A stretch of DNA of 64,000 nt from Methylobacterium sp. NMS14P. Lineage in GTDB: Bacteria > Pseudomonadota > Alphaproteobacteria > Rhizobiales > Beijerinckiaceae. Both the position numbers and the translations under genes were made by a program. Below the pieces are notes generated by a model. The model ran no database searches, had not been told where the DNA came from, and was given only the letters and a program-made list of their open reading frames with translations. Of the stretch, positions 1 through 7,847 are shown piece by piece; the stretch's first letter is position 1, and the number at the start of each line of letters is the position of its first letter. Where the stretch lies: positions 4,026,501 through 4,090,500 of the forward strand of contig NZ_CP087106.1 of assembly GCF_028583545.1 (NCBI RefSeq), written 5' to 3'.

Positions 1-1119
1 CTTGACCATCGGCGCCTTGAAGAAGGTCGAGAGCTGCTCCTGCACGCCGCCGTCGCCGCGCTTGCTCGCGAGGTCGAGGACGCGGGCGATCTCGATGACG
101 AGCGGCGCGGCCAGGATCGAGTCCTTGCAGAGGAAGTTGACCTTGATCTGCATCCGCTGGCCCATGAAGCCGGTGACGTCGATGTTGTCCCAGGCTTCCT
201 TGTCGTCGCCGCGCGGCCGGTAATAGTGGATGTGCACGAGGTGATCCTCGACCGGGTAGCCGAGGATCGAGTCGAGCACCGTGCCCTTGGTGTTGAGCTT
301 CGACTGCAGGGAGTTCGGGTCGTTCAGGGCGAGACCGTCGCGGTTGCCGAGGATGTTGGTCGAGAACCAGCCGTCGACGTGCAGCGCGCGCGCCTTGAAG
401 GCGGGGGCCAGCACCGTCTTCATCATGGTCTGGCCGGTCTTGCCGTCCTTGCCGGCGACCGGGACGTTCAGCTCCTTGGCGAGGTCGAGGAGCGCCGGGA
501 CGTCGGCGGCGACGCTCGGGGTGAAGTTGGCGTAGGGGATGCCGCTCTTGATCGCCGCGTAGGCGTAGAGCATCGCCGGCGAGATCGCCTCGTCGCTCGA
601 ATCCAGGCCCTTCTCGAAGGCGGCCGTGGAGTTCAGGGTCGGGTCGTTGAGGTCGGGCCAGCGCTCCGTGGAGGCGAGGTTCACCACGACCACGTCGTCG
701 AGGTTGCTCTCCTTCTGGAAGCGGCGGAGGTCGTTGGCGATCACCGAGACCGCCTCGCGGTGGTCCTTGGCGACGATCCGATTCTGGCCGTCGATGTTCT
801 TGCAGAACTTGGCGCTGCCGACCGCCGGCCAGGGCGTGATGCCCTTCAGGGCCTGGGCGCCGTTCTCGATGTCGTCCTTCGAGAGCACGCCGTGCCCGCT
901 CGCCGCGGAGGCGAGGTCGTCGCCGTTCAGGTCCCAGCCCCCGAAGACGAGGTCCTTGTAGTCGGCCATGCCGGCCACCGAGAGACCGGCGAGCGGCAGC
1001 CCGTCGAGACGGTTGGAGCCGGATTTGATCATCTCGATGCCGGCGATGGCAGTGGTGGCGACAGCGCCCCCCATGCCAACGAACGCGACACCGACGCGGC
1101 GACCGGACTGCATGCTCAT
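1..1119 (-). CDS. ino1: Inositol-3-phosphate synthase (3' end outside window)
   Basis: NAD-dependent cytoplasmic enzyme that converts glucose 6-phosphate to 1L-myo-inositol 1-phosphate, the first step of inositol synthesis. The reading frame stays open for 373 codons and runs off the window start without a stop, so the C-terminus is missing. An N-terminal dinucleotide-binding loop VGVAFVGMGGAVATT lies near residues 9-23. Two family signatures are visible: TNILGNRDG near residue 256 and NFLCKDSILAAPLVIE near residue 328. The start is the ATG at 1119, with AAGGA about 12 bases upstream; a second in-frame ATG two codons later is possible. It is divergent from the transglycosylase gene. Family assignment is secure; the phospholipid or solute that uses the inositol cannot be told from here. 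Confidence 0.93.
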   Translation of the reverse strand, partial: MSMQSGRRVGVAFVGMGGAVATTAIAGIEMIKSGSNRLDGLPLAGLSVAGMADYKDLVFGGWDLNGDDLASAASGHGVLSKDDIENGAQALKGITPWPAVGSAKFCKNIDGQNRIVAKDHREAVSVIANDLRRFQKESNLDDVVVVNLASTERWPDLNDPTLNSTAAFEKGLDSSDEAISPAMLYAYAAIKSGIPYANFTPSVAADVPALLDLAKELNVPVAGKDGKTGQTMMKTVLAPAFKARALHVDGWFSTNILGNRDGLALNDPNSLQSKLNTKGTVLDSILGYPVEDHLVHIHYYRPRGDDKEAWDNIDVTGFMGQRMQIKVNFLCKDSILAAPLVIEIARVLDLASKRGDGGVQEQLSTFFKAPMVK

Positions 1120-1451
1120 CGGAAACTGATGTCCTTGTGCGGACGCGGGTGGCGTCTTGAAGGGTCCGTCCTGGGACGGAAGTTCGCCCCCCCGGGGCCG
1201 TACCTAACTGGCTCGGCAGTGCTGCGTTCCAAGCCGAATGCGACAACATTGCCCCACCGTCGTCCCGTGCGGGGCCGGTTCGCGGCGTTAACGCGGCCCT
1301 GAGGGGCAGGGTTAACCCTTCCTTGACCGTGCCACGCTTGGATCACGGCGCCGTCCCATTCTGGTCACGGCCGGCGTCGATAGGGCCGCCGCTTCCAGAA
1401 AAGCCGGCCGTCAGAGCCGGGCGGACGCAAGGACCAATCTGAAGAGGACCA
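1120..1451. other. Divergent intergenic region
   Basis: This 332-base region separates ino1 (leftward) from the transglycosylase gene (rightward) and must hold both promoters. It contains a perfect 12-base palindrome AGGGTTAACCCT at 1308-1319, followed at once by TTGACC at 1323-1328, which looks like a -35 element but has no convincing -10 partner at 16-18 bases. I see no gene in it. Confidence 0.4.
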
Positions 1452-2693
1452 ATGATGGGGGTTTTCCCGGAGCCGGCGCGTCGCGCCGACGACGTGAGCC
1501 GACTCGTGCCGCAGACCCTGAACGGTACGGGCCATATCGAGGATGAAGCCGTGGCGTGGCTGCCGCGGGCCGGACGCGAGACAGGGCGCCGGTCACTTCG
1601 CCGCACCGGCCTCGGCCGGATCTCCGGGACGCTGGCCCTCGGGCTCGTCGCCGGGTTCGGTCTGCCGCAGGCCGCCTTCGCGCCCGCCTATTTCGCGCCG
1701 GCCGCCCAGGCCCACGACCGGATCGACACCAGCCCGCGCGCCGCGCAGGCAATGACTCAACACGCGTCCGAGCCCACGGTTCCCGCAGCGGCGCCCGCGG
1801 AGGCGCTGGCGGCGCCGGCCGAGAACGCCTGGAACGGCCTGCCGGTGCCGGAGCAGGAGCCCGCCACCACGGCCCTGATCCAGGACGACCTCGCGGCCCT
1901 GCCGCGGGTCACGCAGGAGCAGGACGCGGTCAAGTTCGGCGAGCGCAGCGTGCCGCGCAAGGTGGTCGACACCATCGTCAAGGCCTCCGACGAGGCCGGC
2001 GTCGATCCCGTCTACATGATGGCGCTGGCCGACAAGGAATCGAGCTTCGACACCGACGCGAAGGCCGCGACGTCCTCGGCGCAGGGCCTGTTCCAGTTCG
2101 TCGCCCGCACCTGGCTGGAGATGATCCGCGATTACGGCGCGCGCTACGGGCTCGCCGAGGAGGCCGCCGCCGTGAAGGGCCGGGGTGCGGCGATCACCGT
2201 CGCGGGCAGCATGCGCGCCCGGGTGCTCGGCCTGCGCAACGACCCGCGCGTCGCCGCCCTGATGGCGGCCGAGCTCATCAAGCGCGACCGCGAGCGCATC
2301 GAGGCCCGGGTCGGGCGCGCGCTCACCACGACCGAGCTGTACCTCGCCCATTTCCTCGGCACCGCGAGCGCCGGGCGCTTCCTGTCGCTCTCCTCCGAGA
2401 AGCCCGGCGAGGTCGCCGGACGCGAGTTCCGCACGGCGGCCCGGGCCAATCGCAGCCTGTTCACCGAGAAGACGGGCGGCAAGCGCCGCAGCCTGACCGT
2501 GTCCGAGCTGCACGACCGGATCGACGGCATGATCGACCGGCGGCTGACCCGCTACAAGGGCGTGGCGGCGGTCGCCGAGGCGCTCGACAGGGCGCCGGCC
2601 CAGAGCGACGTCGCCGCCGTCGAGGAGACGGCCCCCGTGGCCGGCAACCGCCGCGTCGAGGTGACGGAAGCGCTGCCGCCGGACGGGGTGTGA
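1452..2693 (+). CDS. Lytic transglycosylase (SLT domain) protein, exported
   Basis: Predicted peptidoglycan lytic transglycosylase that cleaves the glycan strand between MurNAc and GlcNAc. The 413-residue protein has a long N-terminal region with a hydrophobic segment around residues 57-75, ending in an alanine-rich stretch, which suggests export or membrane anchoring. The SLT-type catalytic region is near residues 170-230: VDPVYMMALADKESSFD carries the expected catalytic Glu (KESSF), followed by SAQGLFQFVARTW, the typical GLFQ block. The C-terminal third has no family I recognise. The ATG at 1452 follows GAAGAGGA. The protein is longer than minimal SLT enzymes because of the disordered Ala/Pro/Glu segment between the hydrophobic region and the domain. 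Confidence 0.85.
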   Translation: MMGVFPEPARRADDVSRLVPQTLNGTGHIEDEAVAWLPRAGRETGRRSLRRTGLGRISGTLALGLVAGFGLPQAAFAPAYFAPAAQAHDRIDTSPRAAQAMTQHASEPTVPAAAPAEALAAPAENAWNGLPVPEQEPATTALIQDDLAALPRVTQEQDAVKFGERSVPRKVVDTIVKASDEAGVDPVYMMALADKESSFDTDAKAATSSAQGLFQFVARTWLEMIRDYGARYGLAEEAAAVKGRGAAITVAGSMRARVLGLRNDPRVAALMAAELIKRDRERIEARVGRALTTTELYLAHFLGTASAGRFLSLSSEKPGEVAGREFRTAARANRSLFTEKTGGKRRSLTVSELHDRIDGMIDRRLTRYKGVAAVAEALDRAPAQSDVAAVEETAPVAGNRRVEVTEALPPDGV

Positions 2694-2918
2694 GGACCCC
2701 GCCGGGCCGCCGGCTCTCCTGAGCGGACCGGATCGCGGCTTCGGCGCGCCGGATTCGCCGGACGGGCGGTCCTTCCTCTCCCGTCACCTGAGGGAGTCTC
2801 CCCCGCGTCGTCCCGGGATCCGGACGCGCCGGGGCGGATCGGGGGCGGATCGGGGGCGGTGCGGCGAGGTCGAGGCCGGTTCTCGCCCGACCGCCGAGGG
2901 GGCCTCATACCTCGGCTT

Positions 2919-2935
2919 TTAAGGCACTGTTAACC
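2919..2935 (+). promoter_or_regulatory. Candidate CtrA-binding site
   Basis: TTAA-GGCACTG-TTAACC matches the full CtrA consensus TTAA-N7-TTAAC of alphaproteobacteria. It lies 55 bases upstream of the DUF6894 gene start, in a non-coding stretch. The match is seen directly; binding and cell-cycle control are inference. Confidence 0.45.
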
Positions 2936-2989
2936 ATAGCAAGACCAATCCTGTCGGTAGACTACTTCTCTTAGAGACGCTTGGCGCCG

Positions 2990-3226
2990 ATGCCCCGCTA
3001 CTTCATCGACCTGCACGACGGCTCGCAGCCGATCCACGATGAGGTCGGGTTCGACCTGCCGGACCTGCCGGCGGCCCGCGCCAAGGTCACCCGCATCATG
3101 TCGGCGATCGCCCGCGACATGCTGCCGGACGTCGAGCGCCAGGATTACGTGGCCTGCGTCCGCGACGGCGTCGGCAAGGTGGTCTACCGGGCGCGCCTGT
3201 CCCTCGCCGCCGAGATGGTGGAGTGA
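2990..3226 (+). CDS. DUF6894 family small protein
   Basis: Small 78-residue protein starting MPRYFIDLHDG and containing DEVGFDLPDLPAARAKVTRI, the layout of the DUF6894 family that is present in many copies in Methylobacterium and related genera. Its function is not known. I chose the ATG at 2990 with AGAGA about 12 bases upstream; a TTG three codons earlier (2981) is the alternative. It has no signal peptide or membrane segment, so it is probably cytoplasmic. A CtrA-type site lies upstream and a short tandem repeat follows its stop codon. Confidence 0.75.
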   Translation: MPRYFIDLHDGSQPIHDEVGFDLPDLPAARAKVTRIMSAIARDMLPDVERQDYVACVRDGVGKVVYRARLSLAAEMVE

Positions 3227-3242
3227 GGCGGGCCCGCTCCGC

Positions 3243-3298
3243 GCCCCTGAGGTGCCCCTTGAGGCGCCCTTGAGGCGCCCTTGAGGCGCCCCTGAGAC
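3243..3298. repeat. Short tandem repeat, five 11-12 base units
   Basis: Five consecutive units of the form GCCCTTGAGGC (11 bases; the second unit has one extra C) run from just after the DUF6894 stop codon. The third and fourth units are identical; the first, second and fifth are variants. It is a minisatellite-like tract with no coding potential of its own. Confidence 0.8.
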
Positions 3299-3377
3299 GT
3301 CGCCGAAACCTCCCTGAGGCTCCGCGCCGCGCCGCGGCAGCGCTTGACCGGCCCCCGGTTCCGTCCATCTCGGCCCC

Positions 3378-4439
3378 ATGAAACGGCGCAGCCTGCTCAC
3401 GGTCGCGAGTGCGGCCACGGTCATGACGCTCGGCGGCGTCGGCTACGCCGCGCACCGGCGCGGCCGGAACCCGTACTATCGCGGCCCGACCTCCGACCAT
3501 TTCGACGGGTTGCGGTTCTTCCTGCCCGGTCAGTCCACCGACAAGGCGCTCCCCGACGTGCTGCGCTGGCAGGCCCGGCGGCAGCGCGAGCCCTGGCCGA
3601 AGAGCTTCCCCAGCCCCTACCCGGCCGACCGGCCGCCCGAGCGCGTCGAGGGCCTCCGGGTCGTGCTGATCGGCCACGCGAGCTACCTCGTGCAGGTCGC
3701 CGGCCGGAACATCCTGATCGACCCGGTCTTCGCCAAGCGCGCGAGCCCGGTCCGCTTCGCCGGGCCGAAGCGCGTCAACCCGCCGGGCATCGCCTTCGCC
3801 GACCTGCCGCCGATCGACGCGGTCCTGGTCACCCACAACCACTACGACCATCTCGACGGGCCTAGCCTCGCCCGGCTCTGGCAGGCGCACCAGCCGCTGA
3901 TCGTGGCGCCTCTGGGCAACGACACGATCCTGCGCGGCTACGACGACACGATGCATGTCGAGACCCGCGACTGGGGACAATCGGTCGATCTCGGCGACGG
4001 GCTGCAGGTCCACCTGACGCCCGCGAACCACTGGTCGGCCCGGGGCGTCAACGACCGGCGCATGGCGCTGTGGTGCGCCTTCGTGATCACCTCGCCCCGC
4101 GGCGTGCACTACCATGTCGGCGATACCGGCTTCGGCGACGGCGCGCTCTTCTCCGACGTGAGGGCGCGGTTCGGGCCGCCGCGCCTCGCGACGCTGCCGA
4201 TCGGCGCCTACGAGCCGCGCTGGTTCATGCAAGCGCAGCACGTCGACCCGGCCGAGGCCGTGAAGGTCCTCACCCTGCTCGGCGCCGAGCAGGCCCTCGG
4301 CCATCACTGGGGCACGTTCCAGCTCACCGACGAGGGCGTCGAGCGGCCCGTCGAGGCGCTGGCGGCGGCCCTCGGCGGGGCCGGCATCCCGGCCGAGCGC
4401 TTCGTCGCACTCAGGCCCGGCCAGGTCTGGGAGGCCTGA
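3378..4439 (+). CDS. MBL-fold metallo-hydrolase (NAPE-PLD/UlaG-like), Tat-type leader
   Basis: Metallo-beta-lactamase-fold hydrolase of 353 residues. The metal-binding motif THNHYDHLD lies near residues 154-162, preceded by the family's strand block VVLIGHASYLVQVAGRNILI. Further ligands are expected in HVGDTGFGDG near residue 250 and in GHHWGTFQ near residue 313. The overall arrangement resembles the NAPE-phospholipase D/UlaG branch, but the substrate is unknown. The N-terminus KRRSLLTVASAATVMTLGG looks like a twin-arginine signal or anchor, which places the enzyme in the periplasm. It stands between the DUF6894 gene and an orphan binding-protein gene without clear operon partners. Confidence 0.82.
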   Translation: MKRRSLLTVASAATVMTLGGVGYAAHRRGRNPYYRGPTSDHFDGLRFFLPGQSTDKALPDVLRWQARRQREPWPKSFPSPYPADRPPERVEGLRVVLIGHASYLVQVAGRNILIDPVFAKRASPVRFAGPKRVNPPGIAFADLPPIDAVLVTHNHYDHLDGPSLARLWQAHQPLIVAPLGNDTILRGYDDTMHVETRDWGQSVDLGDGLQVHLTPANHWSARGVNDRRMALWCAFVITSPRGVHYHVGDTGFGDGALFSDVRARFGPPRLATLPIGAYEPRWFMQAQHVDPAEAVKVLTLLGAEQALGHHWGTFQLTDEGVERPVEALAAALGGAGIPAERFVALRPGQVWEA

Positions 4440-4486
4440 ACCCCCGGGGCATCCGGGAGGCGCCGGCGGCCATCGGGCACGATGCG

Positions 4487-4504
4487 TGCATCATTCTGTA
4501 TGCA
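4487..4504. promoter_or_regulatory. Inverted repeat TGCAT-N8-ATGCA, possible operator
   Basis: A perfect 5-base inverted repeat with 8 bases between the arms lies about 90 bases upstream of the binding-protein gene. The shape would suit a dimeric repressor such as a GntR-type protein, but no regulator gene is adjacent, so the role is a guess. Confidence 0.3.
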
Positions 4505-4592
4505 GCATGGGGTGGAGGCCCGGGCCGCGCCGCCGCGCGCCGAGGGCGCGCGCCGTTCCGTGCGGCGCCCGCGCCTTCAGCCGAGAGACACG

Positions 4593-6212
4593 ATGGACCC
4601 GATCAAGCCGACACGCCGATCCCTGATGGCCGGGGGCGTCGCCCTGGCGGCGCTGGGGGCGGCGGGCCGCGCCGGCGCGCAGGGCGCGGCCTCCGGCACC
4701 CTGACCTACGGCATCTCCATGACCGACCTGCCGCTCACCACCGGCCAGCCGGACCGGGGCGCGGGCGGCTACCAGTTCACCGGGCTGACGCTCTACGACC
4801 CCCTGGTCGCCTGGGAACTCGACGTCGCCGACCGGCCCGGCAAGATGGTGCCCGGCCTCGCCACCGCCTGGGAGGCCGACCCGGCCGACTCCAAGGTCTG
4901 GACGTTCCACCTGCGCGAGGGTGTGGCCTTCCACGACGGCTCGGCCTTCGATGCCGACGCGGTGATCTGGAACTTCGACAAGGTGCTGAACAAGGAGGCG
5001 CCGCATTTCGACCAGCGGCAGGCGGCCCAGGTCCGCCCGCGCCTGCCCGGGGTCGCGAGCTACCGGAAGGTCGACGCCAAGACCGTCCAGGTCGTCACCA
5101 AGACGCCCGACAGCCTGTTCCCCTACCAGATGCTCTGGTTCCTGATCTCGTCGCCGGCGCAGTACGAGAAGGTCGGGAAGGACTGGGCGAAGTTCGCCTT
5201 CGCGCCCTCGGGGACCGGGCCGTTCCGGATGGGGCAGCTGGTGCCGCGGGTGCGCCTCGAGCTGCTGCCGAACGCCGGCTACTGGAACCCGAAGCGGGTC
5301 CCGAAGCTCGCGAAGCTGACCCTCGCCTGCGTGCCCGAGGACCTCGCCCGGGTGAACGCGCTCCTGTCCGGCAGCGTCGACCTGATCGAGACGCCCGCGC
5401 CCGACGCGGTGCCGCGCCTGAAGGCCGCCGGCATGCGGGTCGTGGGCAACGAGACGCCCCATGTCTGGAACTACCACCTGTCGATGGTGGAGGGGTCGCC
5501 CTGGCGCGACCTGCGCCTGCGCAAGGCCGCCAACCTCGCCATCGACCGCGCGGGCGTCGTCGAGCTGATGGGCGGCCTCGCCCAGCCCGCCGTCGGGCAG
5601 GTCCAGGAATCGAGCCCGTGGTTCGGCAAGCCGGGCTTCAGGATCCGGACCGACGTCGAGGCGGCGCGCAAGCTCGTCGCGGAGGCCGGCTACTCGGTGA
5701 AGAACCCCGTGAAGGCCACGGTCCTGATCCCGACCGGCGGCACCGGGCAGATGCTGTCGCTACCGATCAACGAGTTCGTCCAGCAGAGCTGGGCTGAGGT
5801 CGGCATCCAGGTGGAGTTCAAGACCGTCGAGCTGGAGGTGGCCTACACGGCGTGGCGCCAGGGCGCCGCGGATCCGAGCCTCAAGGGCGTCAGCGCCGGC
5901 AACATCGCCTACGTCACCTCCGACCCGTTCTACGCGATCCTGCGCTTCTACGATTCGCGGCAGATCGCGCCGAACGGCGTGAACTGGAGCCACTACCGCA
6001 ATGCCGAGGTCGACGCCCTCTGCGACAAGGTGAAGGCGAGCCTCGACGTGGCCGAGCAGAACCGGCTGCTCGCGCGCATCCACGAAATCGTCGTGGACGA
6101 CGCCGTGCAGGTTTGGGTGGTTCACGACACCAATCCGCACGCGCTGTCGCCGCGGGTGAAGAACTACGTCCAGGCGCAGCACTGGTTTCAGGACCTCGCG
6201 ACGCTCGCGTGA
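4593..6212 (+). CDS. Peptide-type ABC transporter substrate-binding protein (family 5), orphan
   Basis: Periplasmic binding protein of the DppA/OppA family (539 residues). The N-terminus PTRRSLMAGGVALAALGAAG is a Tat-type leader ending AGAQ. Family features are the early LTLYDPLVAWE and DPADSKVWTFHLREGVAFHDG blocks near residues 65-115, then the typical SGTGPF element near residue 208 and LRLRKAANLAIDRAG near residue 310. The ATG at 4593 follows GAGAGAC; upstream ATG codons have no ribosome site. No permease or ATPase gene is adjacent, so it must share a transporter encoded elsewhere or have another job. The ligand is unknown: a small peptide, opine, nickel or heme are all possible in this family. 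Confidence 0.85.
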   Translation: MDPIKPTRRSLMAGGVALAALGAAGRAGAQGAASGTLTYGISMTDLPLTTGQPDRGAGGYQFTGLTLYDPLVAWELDVADRPGKMVPGLATAWEADPADSKVWTFHLREGVAFHDGSAFDADAVIWNFDKVLNKEAPHFDQRQAAQVRPRLPGVASYRKVDAKTVQVVTKTPDSLFPYQMLWFLISSPAQYEKVGKDWAKFAFAPSGTGPFRMGQLVPRVRLELLPNAGYWNPKRVPKLAKLTLACVPEDLARVNALLSGSVDLIETPAPDAVPRLKAAGMRVVGNETPHVWNYHLSMVEGSPWRDLRLRKAANLAIDRAGVVELMGGLAQPAVGQVQESSPWFGKPGFRIRTDVEAARKLVAEAGYSVKNPVKATVLIPTGGTGQMLSLPINEFVQQSWAEVGIQVEFKTVELEVAYTAWRQGAADPSLKGVSAGNIAYVTSDPFYAILRFYDSRQIAPNGVNWSHYRNAEVDALCDKVKASLDVAEQNRLLARIHEIVVDDAVQVWVVHDTNPHALSPRVKNYVQAQHWFQDLATLA

Positions 6213-6310
6213 TCCGTCGGGATCTGTCTCGGAGGCGGCGAGGACGCGGGAGAATCGGGAACGATCGGCGCGAAGACGGGTTGGACCCCGAACGCACGAA
6301 GGAGAGTCCC

Positions 6311-6556
6311 ATGAAGACCCTGCTTGCCGGCGCCGTCCTGGCTGCCTCCCTGACGAGCGTCGTCCCCGCCGCGGCGCAGCGAATCGATATCGGTCCCGAC
6401 GGGCCGAGCGTGGACCTGCGCTCCCGCGCCCAGCAGGAGCGCGACTTCCGCCGCGAAGAGTATCGGGGCGACCGCGCCTATGACGAGGACCGCCTCTACC
6501 GTCGGCAGAGATTCGACGACGACCGCCCCGCGGTGCGCCGCGGCTACGGATACTGA
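6311..6556 (+). CDS. Small secreted basic/acidic protein, unknown
   Basis: An 81-residue protein with a clear signal peptide (MKTLLAGAVLAASLTSVVPAA, cleavage after AAA near residue 23). The mature part of about 58 residues is strongly charged: repeated Arg, Asp, Glu and Tyr, as in REEYRGDRAYDEDRLYRRQR. I recognise no family. AAGGAG sits just upstream of the ATG at 6311, and a strong hairpin terminator follows the stop, so it is a self-contained transcription unit or the last gene after the binding protein. It lies directly before lanmodulin; whether the two are functionally linked is unknown. Confidence 0.7.
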   Translation: MKTLLAGAVLAASLTSVVPAAAQRIDIGPDGPSVDLRSRAQQERDFRREEYRGDRAYDEDRLYRRQRFDDDRPAVRRGYGY

Positions 6557-6599
6557 ATCGCCGCGCGGATCGCCGTACGGCGACTGTGCGCCCTCTTCG

Positions 6600-6626
6600 G
6601 GGGCCGGCTCGCGCCGGCCCCTTTTT
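6600..6626 (+). terminator. Intrinsic terminator after small secreted gene
   Basis: GGGGCCGGC-TCGC-GCCGGCCCC forms a perfect 9-base stem with a 4-base loop, followed directly by TTTTT. It ends transcription before lanmodulin. Confidence 0.85.
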
Positions 6627-6751
6627 CTATGCCGATCCGCCGACGATGGCGCCGAGACATGCGATCCGCCCACAGGGTCGAATTTCGCACTTGCAGCACG
6701 GCGAGTCGGCGACTAGGAAGATCGAGCATCAAATTTCGGGAGCATCTGGCA

Positions 6752-7165
6752 ATGACCCTTCGTTTCATCAGTGGCTTCGCGGCGGTGACCCTCGCGGTGT
6801 GCGGCCTCTCTGCTCCGGCCGCGTTCGCCAAGCCGGTGAGCGGGGCGAGCGCCGTCAAGATGATCGACACCGACAACGACGGCACCGTCGACCTGAAGGA
6901 AGTGGAGGCGGTGGCCTCGGCGACCTTCGACCGTCTCGAGAAGGATTCGGACGGCACCCTCGACGCCCGCGAGCTGAAGGGCCGCCTGAGCCCGGCCGGC
7001 GTGAAGCAGGCCGATCCGGACAGCGACGGCACCCTCGACAAGAAGGAGTACCTCGCGGCCGTCGGCGAGCGCTTCAAGCTGGCCGATCCGGACAACGACG
7101 GCACGCTCGACGCCAAGGAGCTGAACACCAAGGCCGGCAAGGCTCTCCTCGCCCTCATCAAGTAA
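6752..7165 (+). CDS. lanM: Lanmodulin family lanthanide-binding EF-hand protein
   Basis: Periplasmic EF-hand protein of 137 residues. A signal peptide (residues 1-26, ending AAFA) precedes four EF-hand loops: DTDNDGTVDLKE (39-50), EKDSDGTLDARE (63-74), DPDSDGTLDKKE (88-99) and DPDNDGTLDAKE (112-123). The linkers are 12, 13 and 12 residues, the short spacing known from Methylobacterium lanmodulin and about half that of calmodulin; Asp is kept at loop position 9 in all four. The family's position-2 proline is present only in loops 3 and 4; loop 2 begins with Glu. Lanmodulin binds rare-earth ions with very high selectivity; here metal preference is inferred only. ATG 6752 follows GGGAG; upstream in-frame starts would hide the signal peptide. 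No lanthanide uptake genes are adjacent. Confidence 0.88.
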   Translation: MTLRFISGFAAVTLAVCGLSAPAAFAKPVSGASAVKMIDTDNDGTVDLKEVEAVASATFDRLEKDSDGTLDARELKGRLSPAGVKQADPDSDGTLDKKEYLAAVGERFKLADPDNDGTLDAKELNTKAGKALLALIK

Positions 7166-7174
7166 AACCGACCG

Positions 7175-7233
7175 GACGCTCCTGATGGAGCGTCGATGAG
7201 CAGGGCCCCCGCGGAGCTGACCGCGGGGGCCTT
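7175..7233 (+). terminator. Two hairpins after lanM
   Basis: GACGCTCC-TGAT-GGAGCGTC (7175-7194) is followed by GGCCCCCGCGG-AGCTGA-CCGCGGGGGCC (7204-7231) and TT. The second is an 11-base perfect stem. The T-tract is short, but the tandem hairpins directly after the stop codon make termination likely. Confidence 0.7.
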
Positions 7234-7526
7234 GCTGCGTTCGACCCGACGCTTCACCTTCGTCGGGCCGCGCCGTTCCATCGACTTTGCACGCCAAAGT
7301 TGTGGATCGGCGCGATTGTTCCTGAGCGCCGACTGCCGCGTCGGCCGCGACCGGGCGCCGGCGACAGCGCCCCCGTGTACCCTCGGGCGGCGCCGGCGGG
7401 TCGCCCGGCACCGGGTCTTACCCCTTCGAGAGCTGCGACGCTCGACCGCTCACCGGGCGCGCCCGGGGGGAGTTGACGGTTCGCAACCTGTAGGTGCACC
7501 CTCAAGCTGGTTGAGGGACCAACATA
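7234..7526 (+). other. Intergenic region before a small unknown gene
   Basis: About 290 bases with no gene I can support. Reading frames on both strands lack ribosome sites and have the arginine-rich composition of non-coding high-GC DNA. It presumably holds the promoter of the gene at 7527. Confidence 0.3.
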
Positions 7527-7814
7527 ATGCGCAACGGCTCACCAGAGGACGAAGCGAACGCGAGACGCCGCGCGGAACTGTGCGCGCTGGCCGACGGGCC
7601 CGACAGCGGTGCCGGGCGCGACGCCGGAATCGCGGATGCGGAGCCCACGGACCGGCTCGGCGAGCTCGGCGACGCGCTGCTCGCGGCCTATCAGCTGGCC
7701 GAGCAGGACGGCGACCCGCTGACCGTGGCGCTGCTCGGACAGGCGCTGCTGCGGACCGGGCGGCGCCTGGCGCGCGGCATGTCGCCCGCCGATGTCGGGA
7801 TCGCCTGCCACTGA
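7527..7814 (+). CDS. Small hypothetical protein
   Basis: A 95-residue predicted cytoplasmic protein, no recognised family. A good ribosome site (GAGGGA) lies 9 bases before the ATG. The N-terminal half is Asp/Glu/Arg-rich; the second half, LGELGDALLAAYQLAEQDGD and onward, looks like two amphipathic helices. Its 3' end faces that of the hydrolase gene. It is supported mainly by the ribosome site and composition. Confidence 0.55.
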   Translation: MRNGSPEDEANARRRAELCALADGPDSGAGRDAGIADAEPTDRLGELGDALLAAYQLAEQDGDPLTVALLGQALLRTGRRLARGMSPADVGIACH

Positions 7815-7847
7815 CGCCATTGCCGGGACGGCGCCGCGGCGGCCCGG

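Noticed and set aside
226..1302. Long plus-strand reading frame over ino1
   Set aside because: A frame opposite a real gene in high-GC DNA; arginine/valine-rich, no ribosome site.
6629..6751. Longer start for lanmodulin
   Set aside because: Adds arginine-rich sequence and would hide the signal peptide; no ribosome site.
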